Below are positions 35,761 to 42,435 of a DNA stretch of 64,000 bases, piece after piece. The notes under the pieces are model-generated. The model was not told where the DNA came from. It was given only the letters and a program-made list of their open reading frames with translations, and made no database searches. A program made the translations under genes and the position numbers. The first letter of the stretch is position 1; the number at the start of each line of letters is the position of its first letter. Source of the stretch: Comamonadaceae bacterium (GTDB taxonomy: Bacteria; Pseudomonadota; Gammaproteobacteria; Burkholderiales; Burkholderiaceae_C). The DNA is taken from the NCBI GenBank assembly GCA_027486255.1, contig JAIXPL010000001.1, positions 1-64,000 of the forward strand, in the 5' to 3' direction.

Positions 35761-36507
35761 ATGCGTAAAAAATTCCTTGCAATCCATCCGTTGATTGGGA
35801 CGAAGCTCAAACCGTCACCCATACATCTGCAGCAGCGCAGCCCATACTATTGGTGGTGGGCCTATCTGCGAAAGAACGCTGATTACCTCGCTTGCTGCGA
35901 GCGTGGGGGAGTGGGCGAGCTTGCTGCTTTGTATGCAGACTTCGGCGATGTGCGTTCTGACGACTTCCGCAGTTGGTGGGGGGCGCCAAATAACAAAGGC
36001 GACTACTTGTTCGCCGAAGAACCGTTGGAGCTAAGCATCCAAAAAATCGACGCTGCAGCTGAGATGAACAAGCGTTGGGGCTGTAACGTCCTGTTTGTCG
36101 CAGTCAATATGGATTTGGGGCGTCGGCATCTGCAGAAGAAGTTCGCCGACTTGCTGCTGACGGCACACAAGGGCAAACGTGGGCGAAAGTCGTTGCAGAC
36201 AGCCGTCAGCACGGCACGCTACCCACTGCACCGTAACTTCACACAGCACAACCTGAGGGTGATGCTCGATGTCTTCGAAGCCGTTGTGGCCAACGACGCC
36301 CTACCTAAAGAACAGCGCCAGCCGTTGTGGGCGATCGGCGAAAAGCTCAAACTTGTGCTGAGGGCTATGCCCGATAAGTGGGACAACCTCTATGAAACCC
36401 GTAGAAAACACGCCACAATGACAATGACGGTGAGCAGATACGTAAAGCAAGCCCGTGCCATCATTGCCAACACTGCCAATGGGCAGTTCCCCAACAGCGA
36501 CCTGTAA
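35761..36507 (+). CDS. Hypothetical protein with YYWWWAYLR N-terminal motif
   Basis: 248-aa ORF: SPYYWWWAYLRKNADYLACCERGGVGELAALYADFGDVRSDDFRSWWG, ordered-looking composition. Confidence 0.7.
   Translation: MRKKFLAIHPLIGTKLKPSPIHLQQRSPYYWWWAYLRKNADYLACCERGGVGELAALYADFGDVRSDDFRSWWGAPNNKGDYLFAEEPLELSIQKIDAAAEMNKRWGCNVLFVAVNMDLGRRHLQKKFADLLLTAHKGKRGRKSLQTAVSTARYPLHRNFTQHNLRVMLDVFEAVVANDALPKEQRQPLWAIGEKLKLVLRAMPDKWDNLYETRRKHATMTMTVSRYVKQARAIIANTANGQFPNSDL
36034..36054 (-). repeat. 21-bp near-palindrome copy 5 (intragenic, rc AGCGTCGATTTTTTGGATGCT)
   Basis: AGCATCCAAAAAATCGACGCT on + strand; lies inside a CDS so weaker support. Confidence 0.5.
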
Positions 36508-36527
36508 GCGTCGATTTTTAGGACGCT
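36507..36527 (+). repeat. 21-bp near-palindrome copy 2 (AGCGTCGATTTTTAGGACGCT)
   Basis: Perfect 6-bp arms AGCGTC/GACGCT; lies in the 36-bp gap between two genes. Confidence 0.85.
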
Positions 36528-36543
36528 GCAGTGAGGAGACACT

Positions 36544-36882
36544 ATGAGCTTCTACTTTTCTGCGAAGGTTTGGAACGAGCAGACCGATGCGCCCAACACA
36601 TCGAAGCGTGCAAAGCCCTCGTCTCAGTTATCTATTGAAAATGCACGCGTCATCGTTGTTAAAAATGCAAGGTACAGGAGTGCGACCATCAGCGGCACTT
36701 TTCTGCTCGGCGATAAAGTCGAATTACCGTTAGCCAGCGAGGGCTGGCACATCGTTGAGGTCTATTGCTGTTGGTTTGGGCTTAGGTTGAAAACACGTGG
36801 GCTGCATTTCAAAGTCAATATGTCTGACGCCGAAGTCATTGAAAACTACACCGGATCAATTGTCTCTAATATCAATGATTGA
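36544..36882 (+). CDS. Hypothetical protein
   Basis: 112-aa ORF downstream of GAGGAGA RBS. Confidence 0.6.
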   Translation: MSFYFSAKVWNEQTDAPNTSKRAKPSSQLSIENARVIVVKNARYRSATISGTFLLGDKVELPLASEGWHIVEVYCCWFGLRLKTRGLHFKVNMSDAEVIENYTGSIVSNIND

Positions 36883-36894
36883 TAAGGGGCTTGT

Positions 36895-37527
36895 ATGTCT
36901 TCATTTGAAAATTATGAGATAGATCTACTGAAAAAGAAAAACAAGTTTTTCTCAGATATATTTGGGGAATTCGATAAGTCGGAGCTCTCAAAATACAGGA
37001 GTGCCTATAATAAATTTTGGAGCAAGCTAAACAGGTTGGCTGATTTTCAAAAAGAGATTGATGAGCTTCGCGCGGAGGGTAATTTAACTCAGAAATTCAA
37101 TCGCAAGATGCGCCTATGGTTTTTCGCATCCATAATTGTAATTTCGGCATCAAATTATTTTTTTGATAGAAGTTCAATAGAGGGTGGCTTGTTTATTTTT
37201 TCATTAATGGCATTCTTTGGGTGGATATCCATAGTTTCACACATATCAGAAACGGCTCGCATGGCTGATATTTCAAATATCAATCGATTTGTCTTGCTAT
37301 TGAGGTCGGACTTGTTCGAGTACCAATTTGTCGATTTCTATGACGCTGAGCAATACCTAAAAATTATGCAAGGTAAGGGCTTCAGTTCTGCGACGCTTAC
37401 GGAGGCAGAGCAACATACCATTTCTAAGGTAAATATTGATTTGAATATTTCAATCGCCGATAGTATGGGTTATAACATACCAACATTTTTCGATTCGTTT
37501 GATTTGGAATCAAAAAAGTCTAGCTAA
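36895..37527 (+). CDS. Two-TM membrane protein with cytosolic flanks, unknown function
   Basis: TM segments LWFFASIIVISASNYFF and GGLFIFSLMAFFGWISIVSHI. Confidence 0.65.
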   Translation: MSSFENYEIDLLKKKNKFFSDIFGEFDKSELSKYRSAYNKFWSKLNRLADFQKEIDELRAEGNLTQKFNRKMRLWFFASIIVISASNYFFDRSSIEGGLFIFSLMAFFGWISIVSHISETARMADISNINRFVLLLRSDLFEYQFVDFYDAEQYLKIMQGKGFSSATLTEAEQHTISKVNIDLNISIADSMGYNIPTFFDSFDLESKKSS

Positions 37528-38108
37528 GCTAAATCAACTGCCTTTCGCAGCATATCGTCTGATGCATCAACGTAGCCGATAGTGGTGCTGATGTTGCGGT
37601 GCCCCATTGCACGCATCAGCACACGTATGCCAATGCCCTTCGAACTGAGCACGGTGGCAAAGCTGCGTCGTCCGCTGTGGCTGCTTGCTCCGTCGATGCC
37701 CACATTTCGGTAGAGATGCAGAAAGTATTGTGTGAGCGTGTTGGCTGTAAAGCCTCGTTTGGGGTTTTTCTGCGTGTAGAACAATGCGTTCTCACTGTCT
37801 TTCATCGGATGTGCAGCGATGTAGGCTGCAAGCTCTTTGCGTAGCTTTGTGCTGACGAACACCGTTCTGCTGTGTTTGCCCTTTGTCTGCTCTGCTGACA
37901 GCTGTATTTCGTCGCGCACGCTGCCATCGCTGTTGAGCACATCGCAGTAGCGTAGTGCTGCAACTTCCCCTACTCGCATCCCTGCCCAATGCGTGAGCAG
38001 CAGCAGCGCCCTATTGCGTGCTGCGTGTTTGCGGGTAGCTATGTAGTCGAGCACACGACGAAGTTCTGTGTTGCTGAGTGTTTTTGCTTTTCCCATCTGT
38101 CGCTCCAA
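37524..38108 (-). CDS. Short tyrosine recombinase (catalytic domain only, 194 aa)
   Basis: AGMRVGEVAALR..., QTKGKHSR..., SSHSGRRSFATVLSSKGIGIRVLMRAMGHRNISTTIGYVDAS. Confidence 0.9.
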   Translation of the reverse strand: MERQMGKAKTLSNTELRRVLDYIATRKHAARNRALLLLTHWAGMRVGEVAALRYCDVLNSDGSVRDEIQLSAEQTKGKHSRTVFVSTKLRKELAAYIAAHPMKDSENALFYTQKNPKRGFTANTLTQYFLHLYRNVGIDGASSHSGRRSFATVLSSKGIGIRVLMRAMGHRNISTTIGYVDASDDMLRKAVDLA

Positions 38109-38478
38109 ATCAAATAAATACAGAGCTGCAGTTTGTTTTCTTTGTTTTCAAAGAGCAACCGAAAAAGGCACGTACAAAAACCTCAATGATTTCAACGTGT
38201 TATGCAAGAACTACAGAAAATCCTACTTTTATGTAGTTTCGAGTGGCAGCAGCGCCACACAGCAAACAAGCCCTACAAGCTATTTAGCACCCCATTCGCT
38301 ACCCAACGCTGCAAACGCCCTTAAAAGCGTGCTGTAGCGTGTTTTGCTGCGTCAGTGTGTGCTGCGTGCTTGCTGCCCGAATTGGGTTTGCAGCCCTCAA
38401 ACTTCTGTGCTGCAGTTTTTTTAGGTAGAGGGTGTTTTTTCGTCTGAGTAGGGATTTTTGCCTACACAGCTGCTTTAG

Positions 38479-39105
38479 ATGTATAAAGTGACCAACCTCA
38501 CACACCCAACGCGACGGATGATTGAGCCAAGCTTCTTTCCCCAAACACTCATTGATTACGCCCAAATCGGTAGTGCTATCGGAACGTTGGGTGCAGTTGT
38601 GGTCAGTCTTTATCTTGCGAACAGACGTCCATCGCCTTTGCTGAGGATTTCGTGCTCTCGCAAAGTCATTGTCTGGCAGCAGCAGAAGGGCAACGCACCC
38701 GAATACCTAACTTTTAACGCTGTCAATGAAGGTGAAGCGCCAGCAACAATTGTGAATGTTGCTTGGCGATTGAGCTTTCCACTAAGAAAAAAGCGATGGG
38801 CTATACAAGATGTCACTTCGTCCGACTACATTGCACGGAATCCCCCACTCCCACACAAGTTGCAACACGGCGAATCAGCGACTTTCTTTATTGGATTGCA
38901 AGGGCAATATGACTGGACAAACAACATCAGAAAGTCTGGTTTTTTCAATGAAGGTATCCGAAGTAGGAAGGACTGTGAATATTTGCGTGCTGTTATATTT
39001 ACGTCTGTTGGCAAGCCGTCTTTTTGCAAGCCGGACAAAGAGGTGCTAGATTTAATATGGCAGCTTCAGTCTATGCATCTGTCCTCAACCACTCCGAATA
39101 GTTAG
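38479..39105 (+). CDS. Single-TM-anchored protein, unknown C-terminal domain
   Basis: TM IGSAIGTLGAVVVSLYLA after a short N-terminus; internal start MIEPSFFPQ at 38518 also possible. Confidence 0.6.
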   Translation: MYKVTNLTHPTRRMIEPSFFPQTLIDYAQIGSAIGTLGAVVVSLYLANRRPSPLLRISCSRKVIVWQQQKGNAPEYLTFNAVNEGEAPATIVNVAWRLSFPLRKKRWAIQDVTSSDYIARNPPLPHKLQHGESATFFIGLQGQYDWTNNIRKSGFFNEGIRSRKDCEYLRAVIFTSVGKPSFCKPDKEVLDLIWQLQSMHLSSTTPNS

Positions 39106-39166
39106 AAGTCAAAGCGGTAGCACTACCCATCATCTGCGTGGGCTTGTGGGAACTACACAGCTAACT

Positions 39167-39694
39167 TCAGTCTGCTGCGAGTGCGACGTGTGGGATTTGC
39201 GTGTTTTGGAAATCCCACGTGTCTATGTTGCCTATTTCTGCCTCTTTGGTGATGTAGTTGAGCCAATGCGTGTTGCGGCTGCAGTCTGCAGCTTGCAGCC
39301 ATAGACTCTTTCCGCTGAGCTTTGCCTTATCAACCCAACAATGCATGAAGACCTGACGTAGCTCGTCAGTGCTGATGCAGCGTGGGACGTTGCCTATTGC
39401 GAAATTGAAGTGGATTGTGTCTTGTGTGAATGGTGATGCCTTTGCGCCTTCGATGGTTGTGATTAGTAGTGGGCTGTAGATTTCGGGTTTGCGTAGTGCC
39501 TTTGCCTGGTAGAGGAATTGACTGAATGAGCGTCGAAAAAATCGACACTGATTCTGAGCCTCGTGCTTCATTCTTTCTAGCTGCGGCGGTGTTGCTCTGT
39601 AGGTGTGAAAAGGTGTGTGTGCTACAGCCCAATGCGTGATATGTTGGCTGTGCCCATTGAGGAAATTTCGAACGTGTTCTGCTGTTAGCTTCAT
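39167..39694 (-). CDS. Putative divergent HUH/Rep-like replication protein (tentative)
   Basis: TIHFNFAIGNVP (HxH-like), TDELRQVFMHCWVDKAKL, HWLNYITKEAE (Y-xx-K-like) in Rep order; start MKLTAEHVRNF. Confidence 0.4.
   Translation of the reverse strand: MKLTAEHVRNFLNGHSQHITHWAVAHTPFHTYRATPPQLERMKHEAQNQCRFFRRSFSQFLYQAKALRKPEIYSPLLITTIEGAKASPFTQDTIHFNFAIGNVPRCISTDELRQVFMHCWVDKAKLSGKSLWLQAADCSRNTHWLNYITKEAEIGNIDTWDFQNTQIPHVALAAD
39529..39549 (-). repeat. 21-bp near-palindrome copy 3 (rc AGTGTCGATTTTTTCGACGCT)
   Basis: AGCGTCGAAAAAATCGACACT on + strand; inside the putative Rep-like ORF. Confidence 0.75.
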
Positions 39695-39834
39695 ACAGCT
39701 ATTTAGCAAAACCAAATAAAAGGAGATGAATTTTCGGTGTGAGAAAAGAGCCACACGATGCAGCCTTTGCCGGTTGTCCATCACCACACTCTGAAACTAC
39801 ATTCAATGAACAACAACTTTTTTTGGAGCACTGA

Positions 39835-40275
39835 ATGACCGCACTTACCAATTTGAAATTCGTCGTAGCTAAGCGTGCTACAGCGCAAACGCCCACACAG
39901 CAGCGTCGAAACAAACTTAGTGCAAAGCTGTTCGAGCAAATGCAGTTGGCACGAGCACAAGCAGAAGGGCGTGTTTATTCGCCTACCAAATTCAAAACAG
40001 TAAAGGACGCTGAATCGGGCGAACGCCGCAGCATTGAAACAGCAAAAAGGATCAAACAGTGGTGGTGGGCAACTACAGATGGAAAGCTCAATCTGTCAAT
40101 CCGCTATGGCGCCAAAGTCATCGAAATCAGCAAAGGCAAAAATGCCATCGAGCTGTCTTCAGTCAATGAGCTGCTGCCCACGTTGGAAATCGTCAAGCAA
40201 GCAGTGGAAGAAGGCAGCTTGGATGCACAGATTGACGCTGTCAGCAACAAGCTGCGTAGTGGCTTTAAGAAATGA
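39835..40275 (+). CDS. DUF6641-like protein
   Basis: TNLKFVVAKRA...TQQRRNKLSAKLFEQMQLA...WWWATTDGKLNLSIRYGAKVIEISKGKNAIEL...GSLDAQID. Confidence 0.65.
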   Translation: MTALTNLKFVVAKRATAQTPTQQRRNKLSAKLFEQMQLARAQAEGRVYSPTKFKTVKDAESGERRSIETAKRIKQWWWATTDGKLNLSIRYGAKVIEISKGKNAIELSSVNELLPTLEIVKQAVEEGSLDAQIDAVSNKLRSGFKK

Positions 40276-40433
40276 AGTTACAGAGCTACGCTGCCACCGT
40301 TCGTGTTCGGATAAGTGGTGGCAGCACCATCCTCGTTCGGACACAAGTGCAAGCTGAGGACATCAACAGAGCCAAATGGCTGTTAGAAGCTCAGTACGGT
40401 GTCGGCAACGTTATCAACTTGTCGAAGATGTGA
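40272..40433 (+). CDS. 53-aa small protein, translationally coupled (ATGA) to the DUF6641-like gene; absent from ORF track
   Basis: MKLQSYAATVRVRISGGSTILVRTQVQAEDINRAKWLLEAQYGVGNVINLSKM, amphipathic and non-random; 4-nt overlap. Confidence 0.7.
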   Translation: MKLQSYAATVRVRISGGSTILVRTQVQAEDINRAKWLLEAQYGVGNVINLSKM

Positions 40434-40437
40434 AAAA

Positions 40438-40710
40438 TCAATCGTCATAGCCTAAGGCTTTTCGACGCTTTTTCTCATCGTCCAAATTGACATTATTTGA
40501 TTTTCTTACTAGGAGGGCTATGGCTATAAAGAGTACGAAGATGGCTACGATGTATTCAAAATATTCAAACATAAAATAAAGTGCCGCACCGGCAGCAGCC
40601 ACTCCTAAAGCGATAACGAGAAGCCATACACTTATCGAAAAGATCTGAGGGAGAAACGCAAGCAGAATCACTCCCAAAACGATTCCGAGCGCAATTTGAA
40701 CTATTAGCAT
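40438..40710 (-). CDS. Small membrane protein, paralog A of tandem duplication
   Basis: MLIVQIALGIVLGVILLAFLPQIFSISVW...; N-terminus parallels 40849-41286. Confidence 0.7.
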   Translation of the reverse strand: MLIVQIALGIVLGVILLAFLPQIFSISVWLLVIALGVAAAGAALYFMFEYFEYIVAIFVLFIAIALLVRKSNNVNLDDEKKRRKALGYDD

Positions 40711-40786
40711 ATACCTCGTTTATTAAAACTATACTCACTAAGGATGGCGGGGGTCTGTCGCATTCAATTAAATATGCCAAAACGAG

Positions 40787-40828
40787 ATGGTGTGGGGGCT
40801 ATTGAAATTTGCAAATGCTGAAGATTAG
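40787..40828 (+). pseudogene. Degenerate duplicate of the 5' end of the 41367 gene, stopped by CAG-to-TAG at codon 14
   Basis: MVWGLLKFANAED* aligned in register with MAVRLMEIASAEDQ; nucleotide similarity continues to about 40852 (GGGGCTCATCGA vs AAGCTCATCAATG). Confidence 0.75.
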
Positions 40829-40848
40829 ATGGCACTTTTTTGGGGGGC

Positions 40849-41286
40849 TCATCGACCGCTTACAGAAATCGCTGCATCATCAGCCACCAATTTTTCTCGC
40901 TGTGCTTGCATATCTTTAATTTTCTTCCTAATATTTTGCTTGGACACAAGGGATGCTTTAAGGTCTTTGGTACTGTGATCTGTGTGCTCAATGATTGATA
41001 GCATTTGTTGGAGATTACTCAATTCGATATTCAACTCTTCAATTTTTTTGCTTCTAAGGATTGACTTCCATTTTGTCGCTGAGTAAATTAGTGCTGCCAG
41101 GTAGGATAAAATTAGGACGCCCATTATGACGGACAAGAATTCGCTAATAAAGTGAGCTGCCAATACGACTATCGCGATGGCTACAGCAGCCATTCCAATC
41201 CATATTGTCATTGACAAAATTTGAGGAAGCAGTGCGATTAATATTGCTGCTAGGACAATTCCGAGCGCAATCTGAATTATTAACAT
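40849..41286 (-). CDS. Small membrane protein with C-terminal coiled coil, paralog B
   Basis: MLIIQIALGIVLAAILIALLPQILSMTIW... then charged coiled-coil region. Confidence 0.7.
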   Translation of the reverse strand: MLIIQIALGIVLAAILIALLPQILSMTIWIGMAAVAIAIVVLAAHFISEFLSVIMGVLILSYLAALIYSATKWKSILRSKKIEELNIELSNLQQMLSIIEHTDHSTKDLKASLVSKQNIRKKIKDMQAQREKLVADDAAISVSGR

Positions 41287-41366
41287 AGTAGGCTTTCGGT
41301 GGTGACGGTTCCATCGAACTTGTTTGATTGGCGCGTCATCTCAGTTGCTAAATATAACAAAAGGAG

Positions 41367-41837
41367 ATGGCGGTGAGGCTGATGGAAATCGCAAGTGCTG
41401 AAGATCAGATGGCACTATGGAAGCTCATCAATGACAACGTGTGGGCTGCTATCAATCAGCAAGCACGTGATGAGGCAGAGCGCAAAGCTGCAGCGCAGCG
41501 TGCTGCGAAGTTTAAGGGTGGCAAGCGAAAGTCGAAGGGTGCATCGCCATCTGTTCGCCTACCCCTACCACCCCCAACCAAAAAAGCGGCACCCCCACCA
41601 CCGCAGCAGCAGAAAACGGCTGTAGGTGCTCAGCAGCTGCCCACACGTGCAGCCAACCCCCAACAGCTTGCAGCAGAGCCCACCCAACCCATCGCAGCAC
41701 AGAAGCCAATTGCGCCAACCCAACCGACAGGACTTACAGCATCGGCACAGCCTCAACCTATGCCATCAAATCCGCTCAAACCACCCAAAAAAAGTAGGTT
41801 TTCGGCGAGAGACATAGCTGCTGCAAAAAAGTGGTGA
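41367..41837 (+). CDS. Low-complexity Pro/Ala/Gln-rich protein with charged N-terminal helix
   Basis: AAGGAG RBS; EDQMALWKLINDNVWAAINQQARDEAERKAAAQRAAKFKGGKRKSKGA then PPP/QQ repeats. Confidence 0.6.
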   Translation: MAVRLMEIASAEDQMALWKLINDNVWAAINQQARDEAERKAAAQRAAKFKGGKRKSKGASPSVRLPLPPPTKKAAPPPPQQQKTAVGAQQLPTRAANPQQLAAEPTQPIAAQKPIAPTQPTGLTASAQPQPMPSNPLKPPKKSRFSARDIAAAKKW

Positions 41838-41931
41838 GTGGGGATGAGAGGCATAGTGAAAATGGTTGCAGCACCCAAAAAATTTCTGCTGCAGTTTTCG
41901 AAGGGGGTGCAGAACCTAACCCCCACCACTT

Positions 41932-42168
41932 TTAATCTAACCACCCTACAAGCTGTCGATGGCAGAGCCCTTTAACGAGGCGAGCACAGCTGTGGCAATC
42001 GACGTGCTGTAGGGCTGCTGTATGGTCGATAGAGCCCATCTGCTGTACTTCAATGACGTAGCAGCGTCCTAAAAATCGACACTGAACGTAGAGGCTTTGG
42101 TGGCACGCCGACAGACTCTTTTTCACAGGGTGAGAAGCGTCTTTTCTTTGGTTTTTAGTCAGTCCCAA
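41932..42168 (-). CDS. Possible Cys/His-rich small protein abutting the attR arm region
   Basis: 78-aa ORF: SACHQSLYVQCRFLGRCYVIEVQQMGSIDHTAALQHVDCHSCARLVKGLCHRQL; no other support. Confidence 0.35.
   Translation of the reverse strand: MGLTKNQRKDASHPVKKSLSACHQSLYVQCRFLGRCYVIEVQQMGSIDHTAALQHVDCHSCARLVKGLCHRQLVGWLD
42064..42084 (-). repeat. 21-bp near-palindrome copy 4 (rc AGTGTCGATTTTTAGGACGCT)
   Basis: AGCGTCCTAAAAATCGACACT on + strand; one base from copy 2, flanking GC also shared. Confidence 0.85.
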
Positions 42169-42169
42169 A

Positions 42170-42191
42170 TAAACTACAGACTAAACTACAA
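42170..42191. promoter_or_regulatory. Two direct TAAACTACA motifs near attR (possible integrase arm-type or Xis sites)
   Basis: TAAACTACAGACTAAACTACAA; same motif forms the attL inverted repeat. Confidence 0.5.
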
Positions 42192-42235
42192 TAGAGAAAT
42201 TACCAATAAAATCAACAGCTTGCATTATGTTTAGG

Positions 42236-42284
42236 TACGTTCGGGACGTAGAGGCCGGAGGTTCGAATCCTCTCACCCCGACCA
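42236..42284 (+). repeat. attR direct repeat (49 bp)
   Basis: Identical to 31689-31737. Confidence 0.95.
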
Positions 42285-42299
42285 GAGAAGACCCATAAA

Positions 42300-42334
42300 A
42301 ACCCACCGATTCCTCAAGGTCGGTGGTTTTTTTT
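42300..42334 (+). terminator. Probable original tRNA-Pro terminator, displaced beyond the island
   Basis: CCACCGA-TTCCTCAAGG-TCGGTGG followed by 8 T, 16 nt after attR CCA. Confidence 0.85.
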
Positions 42335-42435
42335 CGGGTCCTTGCGCCTTTAGGGGAATCCTGTAGCAGGGTTCGGTTTCGGAAATGTTCAAATTCCGTT
42401 TCCTCTTCAATATCGCCCTCAAGGAGAACCAGCCC

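Larger units (their letters stand above)
31738..42284. mobile_element. tRNA-Pro-integrated genomic island, about 10.5 kb, no phage structural genes recognised
   Basis: Perfect 49-bp direct repeats, integrase next to intact tRNA, abrupt drop in GC, short hypothetical genes, normal core genes resume after attR. Confidence 0.93.

Noticed and set aside
40449-40480. Possible sixth palindrome copy (AGCCTAAGGCTTTTCGACGCT)
   Set aside because: Only the right half matches the 21-bp consensus; lies in the coding end of a membrane gene, so treated as chance half-site
41100-41126. TTAGGACGCC half-match to the palindrome
   Set aside because: Left arm absent; within a CDS
41567-41805. Pro/Gln/Ala repeat-like stretch as a possible CRISPR or minisatellite
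   Set aside because: Low-complexity coding sequence without regular repeat-spacer structure; no CRISPR array seen anywhere in the window
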